Origin: Vicugna pacos
Lineage: Eukaryota; Chordata; Mammalia; Artiodactyla; Camelidae
Reading direction: 5' to 3'
Length of the DNA: 64,000 nt
Assembly (NCBI RefSeq): GCF_048564905.1
Contig: NC_132992.1
Coordinates: 95,679,001 to 95,743,000, forward strand
Part shown: piece after piece, positions 47,596 through 59,542 of the stretch
Numbering within the stretch: the first letter of the stretch is position 1
How the letters are laid out: the number at the start of each line of letters is the position of its first letter
Notes under the pieces: model-generated
Told to the model about the DNA's origin: nothing
The model's input: the letters and a program-made list of their open reading frames with translations, nothing else
Database searches by the model: none
Made by a program: the position numbers and the translations under genes

Positions 47596-49263
47596 ACCTC
47601 TCTGGCACTGTGGTTTATGGAGTATCAGTTGTCTATTTTGGATCTTAAGGATTTTATCTATCTAATGCCTATTTAGGAATAGAACTTAGGGAAAAAAGAA
47701 AAAAATAAGAGAGAGAGAGAAAGATTTTTAAAAGACGGGAGAAAGAGGGATTTAAAACAGTGTATAATGAATAATAGAAGAGCGAGTTGAAGCAGAGTAT
47801 TAATCGGGTTGAGACGTCCTTTTAAAACCTTTAAAAAAAAAGGGGGTGGGGAGATGAATAGATGTATTTGAAACCTGTGTCTAATCAGTAACAGGACCTC
47901 AAAACCCCAGAGAAATAGAAATGAATTAAGAAGTAAAAATTAAGAGAGTAATAGAAAATAGAACAGGTAAAAACAGATTTAAAAAAATAAAGGGGGGTTG
48001 TCGGTGTTCTCCTGGAGTGTGTGTGCTTTTAATGTGATGTCCTTCTGTCCTCATCCTGTTTTGGAAGCTCAGCTTGATTTCATAGGCCCTCCGTTGGCAC
48101 CCTCTTCTGTGCTGCTCCCAGCACCTGTCGGCAAGCAGATCGCGCCTCCTCCTAACACGGGGTCAGGTGCAGCTCTCCTCTGCTGTGGGCGGGCGGGTCA
48201 CTGCCCCTCCGGATGCCGCAGTCAGATGTTGCAGACTGGCCAGGCAGGAGGGGGGGCCGTTCCCCCTCCCAGCACCTCGGTCAGGGGCTGTGTTCCTGCC
48301 CGAAATGCGGGGGGGGGGGGGCGCTCTACCTCTACCTGCGCCGCCGGTAGCTCCGCTGCTCTGTGTGGCTGCGTGTCCCGCCCTGGTCGGTGCTCCGCAG
48401 GCGGGCTCAAGGAAGACCGAGGGACAGCCTCGTCCCTGCTCCGAGCCAAAACCCGGCTACTTGTTTGTCTTTGTGGAGCAAGTTCTCTGAGGGACCAGGA
48501 TGGAAGGATCCTATCTGCCGCGGGCTGTAGGCCCGTCTCAGTCTGGCCTTTGAGGCTGCTAAGCCTTTCGGTGCAGATGCAGGTTTCGCCCCCGCCCCCG
48601 CCTGGGTGCTCCGCGCAGGAGGATATGGCGGCTGTGCCTGAGCCCCGCCTCTCTTCCCCTGAAAAGTTTCCGCGGGTTTTCAGAGATGGGGGTATGCACC
48701 CTTCCCCCGAGAGCACATCAACCTTGCTGTTTTATGGAGGGCCCGGGTTGTTCTGTCCTGTACACCCACAGCCACGGCGCCCAGCCCCTTGCAGTCCCCC
48801 GGGGCTGCCTCCATGCAGCCGACCCATCCTCCGCCCGGCTTATGCAGCCTGGCCCTGCCTGCTGCTGCCAGCCCGCGCCTCAGGCTGAATGTCGGGTGGA
48901 TGCTCTGTGCCCGTTTAACTTAGTTCTGTCAGACAAGGGCTGCTCTGTGCAGATCCCAGCCTCGGAGGCTCCCCCTCCGTCCCGCTGGCCTCTCAGTTGG
49001 GGAGGGGAGACCCAGCGAGCGAGCACCAGTCCTCCATTGCCGCTCCCTCCCCGCAGGACCCGTCCCGGGCTGCTTTGCCTTTTGTTCTTTCTGTTTCCCT
49101 TTTCTCCTACCAGATTTTTGGCGTGTTTATCTTTTGAAGAGGGCGATGTTCTGTCAGAGTTCCGCAGGTGCTCTGGTTGGCTGAGTGGTCTGTAGATGTG
49201 GGTCTTGGTGTATTTGTGGGAGAGGGTGACTTACAAGCGTCCTTCTACTCCGCCATCTTCTCC
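47596..49263 (-). promoter_or_regulatory. LINE-1 5' UTR with CpG-rich promoter region
   Basis: 1.67 kb upstream of ORF1. The part at about 48,060-49,070 is strongly GC- and CpG-rich, with a run of G at about 48,309-48,320. This is typical of the L1 internal promoter. Long open frames here, on both strands, come from composition. A homologous 5' UTR lies at 53.4-55.0 kb. Confidence 0.8.
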
Positions 49264-50455
49264 CTGGCCAGTCGCTTATTGCCTTCAATGGGGAGCATTA
49301 AACTTACCGGGTCATTAGTGTTCCAGGGACTTATTGAGAGCCCCTCTAATTCTGGGTAAGCCTGGAGGCTGGCCTGGATGATGCAACATCTTCTGGAAGT
49401 TCTAGTTGTGGGTAATTTGTTTCCTTTATCTCCTTCTCAATCCTCCTTGAAGGAAGACATCTACCACTTGCTACAGTTCTTATTCTTACAGGGGCAATCG
49501 TTTTCTTGAGGAAAACTGCAGTTTATCCAAATGCAGACTCAATGTTTAGGACGCCTGACATCAGAACCAGGGCTCCACTTACATCCAGATGTACCTCCAC
49601 GCGGATGGGCTCCATCGGGTCTCGGTTTATCAACACCCTGATCTACGGGCTAAATGTGAGACTCTCTCAGCTATCTGAACACTGCCGAAACCTGCGTCCA
49701 AATTTGTTCATATGGCCTGACCTCAGCATGATTCGCTCAACAGCAAAACCTGTACTGAAGCCTCTCAGCTCCCCCGCTCCACCACTGACGTCCCTCATGA
49801 TTGCTGAACACTGACGGACCACTTTCCGCCTCCTGGTCGTCTCCAAGATTCTCCTCAGAAGCCGTCTCTTCACAGTACCTCTCATGGGACAGAGATGCAA
49901 GCGTCACACCTTGCAACCTGGATATCTTACCTACAGGAAAAGATACTTCCAGAAGAACTCCTCAACCTCAATGGAAAGGGCTCCAGCAGGTGCTGCTAAG
50001 CAGCCCTTGCGCCACCAGTCTCCCGAGAGAACTTTGTTTCACGTGACACACCTAAGAAGGCAGCTGGGCCCTGGATATTCCTACTCATCTGGTGACCCGA
50101 CTGTGGAGACGTCTCAGAATTGAGGGCAACGTCTGCTGAGACAGCTTCCCAAGGTATCTGTGCCAGACCTATTGGACAACTTCCTGCCAAGTCTCTGATG
50201 AGAATATAACGTGTCAGGTGATCTGCAGCCTCCGGTGTTGATACCACAGGGACTTACGGTGAGAGAGCCTGCGAGCTCTCCCTCTTACTCCTGCATGTTA
50301 CTGGAATGTGACCTCAATAAGAGCGCTTTCCATCTGACATGAGACATTACACCCAGAGGAGTTCCTTCCTGGTACTGACAGACAAAAACGTGAAAAACCC
50401 CAGAAATCCTAAGTCTTCATCAGTGATGTTTTGCGAGAAAGATCTCAACCTTGAT
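49264..50455 (+). mobile_element. Endogenous retrovirus fossil, right part (copy 2)
   Basis: It continues the fossil cut by the LINE-1. The stretch 49,264-49,560 aligns with 34,050-34,370 (pol-like), and about 49,780-49,870 aligns weakly with 34,920-35,030. It is much more diverged than the copies at 33-35 and 55-56 kb. Broken in many places; the right boundary with block B (near 50,455) is approximate. Confidence 0.5.
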
Positions 50456-53060
50456 CAAATGGCAAAAGGTAAAATATAACGAAAACCACCGTTTAGTAAA
50501 ACTGGGTGAACGGGGGGAGCTCTCATGCCCTTTGATGGCCTCAGAGCCCAGCTGGTTGAAGCAAGGCTTCCCTGTCTTTCCTGGGCAGGACTCAGCTGAG
50601 AGAAATGCACGGACTCTGGTTCCCTGGGGCTCTCTCAGCTCCCTTCCCCCCTTGATGAAGGAGGCGTTCTCCTTTTACTGGAGATGGACATGTGGCTCTT
50701 CAGGGTTGCAGACCCCAAACTGAGACTTTTTACTAGTCCAAATTAAACCCACTTTTGTTATTGAAATAACTGTCAGTCTATTTGTTTTTCATCAAAAAAA
50801 GCTAATTTCCCATGAGAATGTTGACTTTTATCTCCCTTACTTACTTTCGATTTTCATGTACTTTACTGAGGGGGTCACTTCTCTGGACGTGAGCTCCCAC
50901 CTCCACAGACATTCCTGGTCACATCCATGCTCAGAGGAGAGAAGGTGGCCCCCACCAGCCTGCAGGGGATGAGGGGAGGAGAAGGTGAGCTGTGGCTCCT
51001 GAGGGGGAGGGGATGTGGGTGCTGGGGAATGTCTAGTGATTTCTGTCAAGGTGGGTCACAGCGGGGCAGGGATACAAGAGCATGAGTGTTGGATATACTG
51101 ATTCGCTTTTAAAAATTACAACCACAGTTATCACAGTTGTAAAACAAGTAACCATTTGCTACGTGTCTCGTATGTGAAACATCTATTAATGTTGTAATAA
51201 ATTATTATTCTGGGGTAAAATCCTCAGTTATTGCAGATACAAAGACAGTAAATTTTAAATATTACAAGAATCCAGTGCAGCCTGGGCCCTGTCGGGGCCT
51301 CTGCGGACTCGGGCTCAGGAAAGAGAGCTCTGACATCCAGGTCCCATAATCCATGTGACCCACGAGCCCCTCCCCATCCTGGGGTCTGGTCTGGTGCCCC
51401 CTTGTCTTGTATGTCCATGCTTGGGGCCCTCCTGCCCACAGATCAGGAACGCCTGTGTGAAGAGTGTGTAATGTGGTCTCTGAGTGTACTGAAGATCAAA
51501 GTCTGGTGTCTGCCGTTTCCATTAAGTGAGAATAATTTACACACAGCAAATGTACATTCCATATGTCAACAGAGATATGAATTGGACAACATACAAATTT
51601 TTTATCGTAGTTTTTCACCATTATTGGCATTTGAGGCTGGTTTCCTGTTGTGGGAGCTGCCGTGTGCAGTGTGGGATGCACGGCCACATTGATGGACACT
51701 GCCCACTAGGGAACTGGGCACCTGCAGCCCACCCCACATGTGACGGCCCACCCGTCTCCAGACATTTCCACATATCCTCTGTGGACAAATGACTCTGCTT
51801 TCACACAGACATCAATTTCCAAATATACAACATTCCTCATGCTACGCTCGTTAAATGTACTGCAGGAAACAAGACTGGGGACGCTGTCGAGGATGAAAAG
51901 CCTGGAAATACTTTGGAAGGTGGAGGGCAGACTGGAGGATGCAAAGAAGTGTCATTTGTGTCATTAATTATTTGTAAACCCGACAACTAAAAAGAATAGT
52001 TAGTGAATAAATATCAAGTAAAGTCTCATGAAGAAATATTTCTGTGAGTCTGTTCCTAAGTTAGATGAGGAATAAAACACAGACAAGCCTGACTCCGTGA
52101 AAAAGGCCCAAGTTCAGATCAGAAAGTTTCCCTGGAAACATTATGGATCGGCTCCCAGGGGAGACGGTGAACCAGCGGAGAATCCTCCGTCTCAGGGAGG
52201 GAACCCGTCCATGGCTGCTTCTGCACCTGCTCTGAAATGGGTCCTCTGGTTTCCTCAGGGCCCTGGGTGCCCCCTGGTGGCCTGAGCCCTCCCTGCAGGG
52301 ACCTTTGTGTCTGGGTCACCCTGATGTCCCCTCACTCGCTATCCTTCCGGCGTCAAAAGGACACGGCTGTGTCCTCAGGGACCCCAGAGCTGAGCTGCAG
52401 GGACACGTGACCTTCAATGTGTCTCTAGAGATGGGAGGGAGTTTTTGGAGAGGCAGGGTGTATGCTGTCCAGCTCCCAGACCCAAGCACCGCAGGTTCTG
52501 CTGGGCTCTCCGTGGGGGAGGATGGACCCAGACCCACCAGGAGGCACTGTGTGTGGTGCAGAGGGGGGTTAATGTCCTTGTCAGCCAAGCCTTTGGCCCC
52601 CAGAGGATGACGTCAGTGAAGAGGAGACCCCGGCCCCGGGTGGCACAGGTGCTGTGATGGCCCTCAGCCCTGTGTGTGGTTCACATGCACGTGGGGTCGT
52701 GTTTCCGCACGAACGTGGGGGGTCAGGTGAGGCCGTGTCTCTGGGCTCGGGAGGCGGTGCTGCCTTATATCCAGGGTGGACCCCCCTTCTACTCACTGAC
52801 CACAGCTGCTCTCCTCCCAGAGCAGGGAGTTCAGTCCAAGGAGAGTCGGAGGGCAGGAGAGTGACCGTAAGCGGAGCAGGGCTTACTTTCCCTCCTCCTC
52901 TCGTGCCCCCCAGACCCCCGGTCCCCTCTGCTCCCTGCTCACATGCTCTGCATCTCTGCTCTGACTCTGAGTTGCTTGTTAAACAAGGCTGTGCTCTTTC
53001 CTGGTAGTCAGACTGAAAAAATTAGCAATTTCCTGACACTGTGTTGGCATTTTTGTTACA
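50456..53060. repeat. Duplicated block B, copy 3
   Basis: Close match to 20,776-23,400 (for example the stretch around 50,890-51,070 against 21,190-21,370). It carries the same IGHV4-like remnant. No intact gene. Confidence 0.85.
52335..52620 (-). pseudogene. IGHV4-like pseudogene remnant (block B copy 3)
   Basis: Near-duplicate of the remnant at 22.6-22.9 kb. The IGHV4-type FR3 and the FR2-like segment lie in different frames; leader and FR1 were not found. Dead. Confidence 0.62.
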
Positions 53061-53171
53061 AAAGTAGTGAACCGTGTTCAACAGCACGTGCTCTGTTATT
53101 TCCTTAGTCTGTCCCTCATGCCTTCACCTCACATCCTGTGTCTACAGCGTCTTATAAAGCAGCCCCCCATT

Positions 53172-53375
53172 TTGCTCATTTTTGGATTGGGTTGTTTGGT
53201 TATACTGTGTAGCACGGGGAAATATACAGAAGATCTTATGGCAGCTCACAGGGAAAAAAAATGTGACAATGAATATATGCATGTTCATTTATACCTGAAG
53301 AATTGTGCTCTACCCTGTAATTTGACACAACATTGTAAAGTGATTATAAATCAATAAAAAATATTAAAAAATTAA
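53172..53375 (+). mobile_element. LINE-1 3'-end fragment with short inverted piece
   Basis: About 30 bases (53,172-53,200, CATTTTTGGATTGGGTTGTTT) match antisense L1 ORF2 as at 43,165-43,190. They are followed by a plus-strand L1 3' end (GTAGCACGGGGAAATATACAG through ATTTGACACAACATTGTAAA, then CAATAAAAAAT). This is a rearranged L1 tail. Confidence 0.75.
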
Positions 53376-55045
53376 AAAATATTTTACAAGAGAGAATTTA
53401 ATAGGAGGGAGAAAATTGATTTGTAAACACTGTATGGTTAATAATGGAAGAACAATTTGCAGCATACTAGCATTCCAGTTAATACGTCTTTAAAAAATCT
53501 TAAAAGAAGGAGAAAAATTCAATAAACAATATTTGAGACCTGTGTATTATCAATAATAGGAGATAAAAACCAATAGAAATAAAAATGCAATTAGGGGCGT
53601 TTTTAAAAATAATATTAATGAAATGACTTTAAAAGAAAAATTTTAAAGGGACTATAACTGTAGACATATGCAGTTGTTTAAAATGTGAAGATTATAAAGG
53701 TAATAGAAATTAGAACAGATAAAAAACTTTAAAAACTGGTTATGTCCTCATAGATATGTGCACTCTTCATGATTTTATCAAGAAGTGATTCTGTCCTTGC
53801 TGCGTTTCTGGAAGTCTGCTTGTTGTTCCCAGGGGCCTTCCACTGGCTCCCTCATCTGTGCTGCTCCCAGTGCCTGTCGGCAAGCAGATCGGGCTGCCTC
53901 CCAACACTGGGTCAGTTACTGCGCTCATACATGGTAGGCGGGCAGGTCACTCCCCCTTCCGATGCCGCAGTCAGATGCTGTGCTCAGGTGAGGTAGGCGG
54001 GTGGATCGCGTCCCCTCCCAGCACCAAAGTCAGATGCTGTACTCCTGCCAGGAAGGTGGGTGGCCACGGGCCCTCTCCTGGCCCTGGTAGCTCCCCTGCT
54101 GTGTGCACCTGCACGCTCCATCTGAGGTCTGCGCTCGGTAGGTGGGCTCCAAGAAGATGCGAAACAGCCCCACCCCTGCTCCATTCCCAACTCAGCTCCT
54201 TGTTTGCCTTGGTGGTGTTAGTACTCTGAGATAGCAGGGCAGAAATACCTTTTGTGCCTTGGGCTGTGAATTAGTCTCAGTCCTTCTTAGGAGGCTGTAG
54301 AGCCCCCAGGTGCGGATTCAGGTCTTGGCTCCACCCCTGCCCAGGTGCTATGCACAGGAGGACATGACGGCTGTGGCTGTGCCCCACCTCTTTTCTCCCG
54401 AGAAGCACCAGTAATGGTGCTGTGGGTTGAGGAGACAAAGGATGCGGCGCCCTTCACCCAGGGCACACCAGCAGTGCTACTTTGCTTTTTTTTTCCCGTA
54501 ATTTATGGGGAAGTCAGGTTGTCCTGCTCTGTATCCCCTCCCAGCCACAATGTTCAATACACTGTAGTCCCCCGTGGCTGCCTCAGTACCTCAGTACAGC
54601 CGTCCCAGTCCTCTACCCGGCTTGGGCAGCCTGCCCTGTCCCCCACTGCCAGCTAGTATTCTGGTTGGGTGTCACGAGGACCCTTTGTGCCCATTTAACT
54701 TAGTTCTGTTGGTCAAGGGGTGCTCCGTACAGATCAGAGCCTCAGAGGCTCCCCCTCCATCCTGCTGACCTCTCTGTTGAAGAGGGGGAGATTCAACTAA
54801 TGAGCATTATTCCTCCTTTGCCAGTCCTTCCTGGTGGGACTGGTCCTGCACTATTTTGCTTTTTGCTCTTTCCTTTTTCCTTTTCTCCCACTAGATTCGT
54901 GGTGTCTTTGTCTTTTGAGGAGTGCAAATTTCTTTTGTTGTTGAGCAGGAGCGCTGATTGGCTGGGTGGGTCTGTGGATGTGAGTTGTGGTGTATTTGGA
55001 GAGGGTGAGCTACGAGCATCCTGTTCTCCTCCACCTTGGCCCTGA
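53376..55045 (-). mobile_element. LINE-1 5' UTR fragment lacking ORFs
   Basis: Aligns along most of its length with the 5' UTR at 47,700-49,263, ending in a 'CTCCTCCACCTTGGCCC' boundary at about 55,045. No ORF1 or ORF2 is attached. It is less CpG-rich than the 48-kb copy, as expected for an older, methylation-decayed element. Confidence 0.8.
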
Positions 55046-55920
55046 GTGTCTTCTTGAACATTCTTGCAGGAAGACAGCCTTCACTTGTTACAAACTTTGA
55101 GCCTCTAAGGGACTAAAGTTGGCTAAAGAAAAATTGCGGTATCCCATTATCTTATTTGATGTCTAGGGCATCGGATGTCATAACAAGGCACTACTTACAT
55201 CCAGAAAGGCATCATGGTGTTCTGAGTTTACTAAAATCCAAAATTAAGTGTGAAACATGAGTGTTTATTTGGGATGGAGTCTAGCTGATTGTTGTAGAGA
55301 CAGACTCCAATTTCTTTCTCATGGAAACCTAGATGAAGTTTTCTCAACACTGGCAACCCCGACTCCATTTTAAGGGAGGTACCAGAAGACAAAGTTTCAA
55401 GTCCTTAAAGGAGCATTTGAAGAGACCGTCCTTCTGTGGGCAACCTGATTACCAGACCCCTTTCTCCTTTTTGTATAAAGGCAAGGGGCTGTCTTGGGGT
55501 GTTGACCAAATCCACAGGGGCCTCCGCAGACCTCTAGGGTTTTATAGCCATGAGCCGGATGCTGTGGCACAGGGAGACTCCCACTGCCTCGGGGTCCTCA
55601 CGGCCTCTGACCCTTTGTTCAGGTCCACGCATCACAGTCAACTTGTCTCAGTCAGCTGCCTCCCCTCCTAAGATGCCCTTTTGCTCCCTGGTCCTCACAG
55701 AGCTGTGCTATGTTGTCTCAACCTCAGCACATCTACACTTCTCCCCTCCGTCAGCAATGAAGTCCCTCATGGCCGCGTCACACCGAGTGACCACCTCCTG
55801 ACTCCTGATCACCTACGCGAAGCCCCTCTAAGCAGCCTTTTCACAGTGGCTCTCAGGCAGGAGGACTGAGGCTTCCACCTTGTAAGCTGGGAACTTCACG
55901 TCTGAGCCCAACAGGAAGAA
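55046..55920 (+). mobile_element. Endogenous retrovirus fossil fragment (copy 3)
   Basis: Aligns with 34,240-35,090 at high identity: a short pol-like stretch, then the shared segment with the TATAAAGGC box. Its left part was replaced by the LINE-1 5' UTR fragment. Broken; class I family tentative. Confidence 0.55.
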
Positions 55921-55924
55921 CCAA

Positions 55925-58900
55925 GTTCTCCTCTTCTTTCCTGGTAAGGACTCAGCCAATGAAAATCCATGAACTCCTGTTCACAGGAGCCCTCTCACCT
56001 CCCATTTCATTCTGTAAAAGAGTCATGTCTCTGTTTTCACTGGGGACTTGCATGTGGCTCACCAGAACAGCAGACCCCAAACCGTAATTCTTTTTTGGTC
56101 CCAAATAAACCCAATTTGGTATTGAGATAATGGGCAGTGTGTTTTACATGAAAAAACTTTACTTCCCATAACACTTTTTATTTTACTTTATTTACTTTTA
56201 TTTTCTGTTATTTTCTGAGCAGGTCACTAGGATGCACATGTTATCATAAATTCACAGACTTTCCTATCAGCAACCCTGTGTAGGGGACAGCAGGGGGCCA
56301 CGTCTAGCCTGCAGGAGGTGAGTGGAGGTGCAGACTAGCTGTGAGCCCCTGGGGGAGGGGGTGTGGATGCTGGTGAATGTCTACCTGTTTGTGTTACTAT
56401 GTGTCTGTTATACAAGTGGCATGTTGGATATATTAACATGAATTGAAAAATACCATCAAAATTAATCTAGCTATAAGACAAATTTTTGTTATGTGTTTCA
56501 TATGTTAAATGTCATTTCATATTCAGATTAAGTATTATTGCAAAGTGAAAATGTAAACTAGTTAATTAGGTAGGTTTTTTAAATATTAGGTTAACCAAGT
56601 CCAGCCTTGGCCCTGTCTTGTCTTCTGGGGACTCAGGTGAAGAAGAGACATGGCCTCTCCCCAGTGCTGGCTCTCTGTTCCTCTGTCCTCTTCCCTTGCA
56701 GGTCTGTGCTCAGGACCCTCTGGCCCACAACCAGCACACAGGGGTGATTAGGCTGTAAGGTGCCTGTGAGTGAACGGAAGACTTAGGGTTGGTGTTTGTT
56801 GATGTTTTCATTCATTGATGATGATTCACATAGAGAAATTTACCTTCTGCATGTCAACATTTTTATGAAGTTGACGAGATACAAAGCTTTCTCTCAGAGT
56901 TTTTCCACATTATTGACATCTGAGGCTAGTTTCCTGTTGTGGGAGCTGCCGTGTGCAGTGTGGAATGCACGGCCACATTGAAGGACTCTGCCAACTAGGT
57001 AACTGGGTGCCTGCAGCCCACCCCACATGTGACAGCCCAGCCTGGCTCCAGACATTTCCAAATGTCCTCTGTGGAACAGAATGACTCCAGTGTCACACAC
57101 ACATCAATTTCCAAATATACAACTTTCCTCATGCTATTCTAGGGAAAGGCACTGCAGGAAACAGGACTGGGGACCCTTTTGAGGATGAAATGCCTGGAAA
57201 TACATTGAGGGTGGAGGACAGACTCCTCGTTCCACAGAACTTTCATTTGTGTCATTAAGTATCTGTAAACCTGACAACTAAAAGTGTGGGTAGTGACTAA
57301 ATTTCAAATGAAAGTCCCATGAAGAAATGTTTCTTCTGTGTCTGGTCCTAAGATAAATGAGGAAAAAAAAGACAGACAATTCTGACTCCATGAAAAAGGC
57401 CCAAGTTCTGAAACAGGAATCATCTCTGGAACCATTATGGATGGGCTTCCAGGGAAGACGGTGAACCAGCGGAGAATCCTCCGTCTCTGGGAGGGAACCC
57501 ATCCACGGCTCCTTCTGCACCTGCCCTGAAATGGGTCCTCTTGTTTCCTCGTGACCCTGGGTGCCCCCTGGTGGCCTGAGCCCTCCCTGCAGGGTTGGTT
57601 GTGTCTGGGTCACCTGACTTTCCCTCCCTCACTCTGCCTCCTGGGACAATGGCACATGGCTGTGTCCTCAGAGACCCCAGAGCTGCGCTGCAGGGAGAAC
57701 AATTCCCCAATGTGTCTCTGGAGATGGAGGGGCCTTTTTGGAGACATAGGGTTTACACTGTGCTACCCCCAAACCCAAAGCACCCGAGTCACACAGTCCT
57801 TTCACTGGGGTGTGACAGACCCAGAGCCACCAGTAACCACTGTGTTTGATGGAGGTGGCGGGGCCCTGAAACAGAGTAGGTGAGTTGGAGAATCTTCAAT
57901 GTTCCTGCCCAGCTCCTTCTCCAGCACCCGTGACAGGACTCCTGGGGACTGGAAACACAGAGACACAATCACTTCACAGCACCATCCACAGAGGTCAGTG
58001 TTCGGCAGACCCAGGAGGTGCTCACAGCTGAGACGAGCCGTCAAGAGGAGGAATGACCAGAAGGAGTCCGTGTCCCTTTGGATTGAAACTTCGGCTCTCA
58101 GAGAATCATGTCAGTGAAGATAAGAACCCTGACTCTGGAGGCGACAACGACCGCCTGACCATTCATCACTCAGGCACCTTGAGATGCTTTTCTCCACAAG
58201 GTCTGGGCCTGTGGGATTCTGTGTCCATCTCTGCATGTCCCAGTTTTATCAAGAAACCTGCTGAGTCAAGTTAGTGAGATTCCTTACGTTGGAAATCTGA
58301 TCACACTCAATATTTGATCTAATTCACCAAATCCACCATCTCCCAGGGAACATCTGACCACCCTGGCCTCCTTCATCAAGAATTCTCTGGAGACAGTGTG
58401 CCCAGAATCCCCCTGACCTTGAAGTCTCCTCACAGTCATTTTCCACCGGGTCAGCATCACCATCTTCTTGGCCATAAATCTCCATTTTACCGTCTGTGTT
58501 TGGAATTGAGCCAAGTTTCCAAGGCTGACACAAATACCCAACGTGAGATTTGTATTACATTTAGAAAAATAATGTTTATTTTTTAAACAGTATTATCAAG
58601 CTCACAGCCCCCATCAGTATAGTTCATGCCTGAATGGAGCTTGTGTGTTCGAAATACTTTCTCCTTAAGTCAGCTCACAGCACTTTGTGCTCAGGGACAC
58701 TGGACTGCACTTCAGGACTACACATGGGACATTTGAAACAGGAAAAATTCCTACATATTCCAGAAAGTGTCAAAAACATGGCACTAACTGGACCTCGAAG
58801 GAGACTCATTTATGTGATGGGACTTGAAACAAGAGGGCAGAGCATCACCCCGACCGACCTCAGGTGGGAATGTTAGTGGGCTGGGGATTCAAAGTGCTGC

Positions 58901-59440
58901 CCACATTGTAAATGTCCAGGAGTTCAGAAAATGCAACATTTTTCGTTTTGGGCTGGAAATAAATTTTGCCCAGATGTGATCTGTAGACCCCGGACTCCGT
59001 GAGCAATGAGGATCAATGCACACGCAGTCCTGGGCAGTCTGGAGCTGGCGTCTGTGACGTGCATCCTGCTCACTACAAACCCTGTGTGCCCTTTGACAGA
59101 AAGATGGAGGGTGTGCAGCCTCCTGACCCGGGAGCAGAGACAAGTTGAGTAACTCTTTACACGTGTTTTACCGGTGCCTGTGCCTTCTCAGGGTACTCGT
59201 CAGGTTTGAAAATTGCTGAGTCACCTTTAAAATTATACTAAAGTTTAACATTGTTTGGAGCTTTTTTTCAGTTGTAAAAATACATCCTGATTACAAATAT
59301 TATTGTCAGAAAGCAACACGTACGTCAACAATGAAAATTTAGAATCCAGCAGAGGGTCTGTAGTAGAGTTGATGGGCGGGAAAAGGAAACCAAGGATTCT
59401 AACTGCAAACACCTCCCACACATCTGCACCTGTTCCTGGG
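55925..59440. repeat. Duplicated block B, copy 4
   Basis: The most complete B unit. It has spacer, the best-preserved IGHV4 pseudogene (57.6-58.1 kb), and 1.3 kb more spacer that leads into the VHH gene. The stretches 55,925-57,600 and 58,330-59,440 hold no recognised gene. Confidence 0.85.
57640..58072 (-). pseudogene. IGHV4: IGHV4 pseudogene (block B copy 4, best preserved)
   Basis: The leader remnant at 58,026-58,072 (DSFWSFLLLTARLS) resembles the IGHV4 leader, but the expected ATG reads ACG. The V exon is at about 57,640-57,941. It begins after a CCCCAG acceptor with GVLSRVLEKELG (compare GVLSQVQLQESG). FR1 is frame-shifted. FR2 reads WLWVCHTPVKGL and FR3 is again frame-shifted with a cysteine at 57,646-57,648. 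After the exon come a CAGAGTG heptamer-like site and an ACACAACCA nonamer-like site 25 bp apart, outside the normal 23. Not functional. Confidence 0.8.
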
Positions 59441-59503
59441 GCTCAGCCCTGCCCTTGGTGGGTCGTGAGCACCCCCTGGGGGCTGTGGGTGCCCCAGGAG
59501 CGA

Positions 59504-59542
59504 TGTTTTTGTCTGGGCTCACAATGACTTCCCCTCACTGTG
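59504..59542 (-). other. RSS of the VHH gene (23-bp spacer)
   Basis: Minus strand: heptamer CACAGTG (59,536-59,542), 23-bp spacer, nonamer ACAAAAACA (59,504-59,512). The spacer differs from that of VH gene 2 by only about two bases. The nonamer core is richer in A than the ACACAAACC of the VH genes. Confidence 0.92.

Larger units (their letters stand above)
42229..49263 (-). mobile_element. Full-length LINE-1 with 10-bp target-site duplication
   Basis: A complete L1, antisense, about 7.0 kb. The T-rich run near 42,235 is the poly(A) tail. The 3' UTR ends with the ATTTGACACAACATTGTAAA motif (reverse complement). ORF2 lies at 42,559-46,315, an inter-ORF region at 46,316-46,686, ORF1 at 46,687-47,595, and a 1.67-kb 5' UTR reaches 49,263 (CTCCGCCATCTTC). 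The bases CTGGCCAGTC occur on both sides (42,219-42,228 and 49,264-49,273), a target-site duplication. Joining the flanks restores the order seen at 33.95-34.1 kb, which confirms the insertion. ORF2 is broken, so the copy cannot move by its own proteins. Confidence 0.95.

Noticed and set aside
47998-49195. Long open frames (296, 169 and 164 codons) on both strands
   Set aside because: They lie in the CpG-rich LINE-1 5' UTR; overlapping frames on both strands with no domain indicate composition, not genes.
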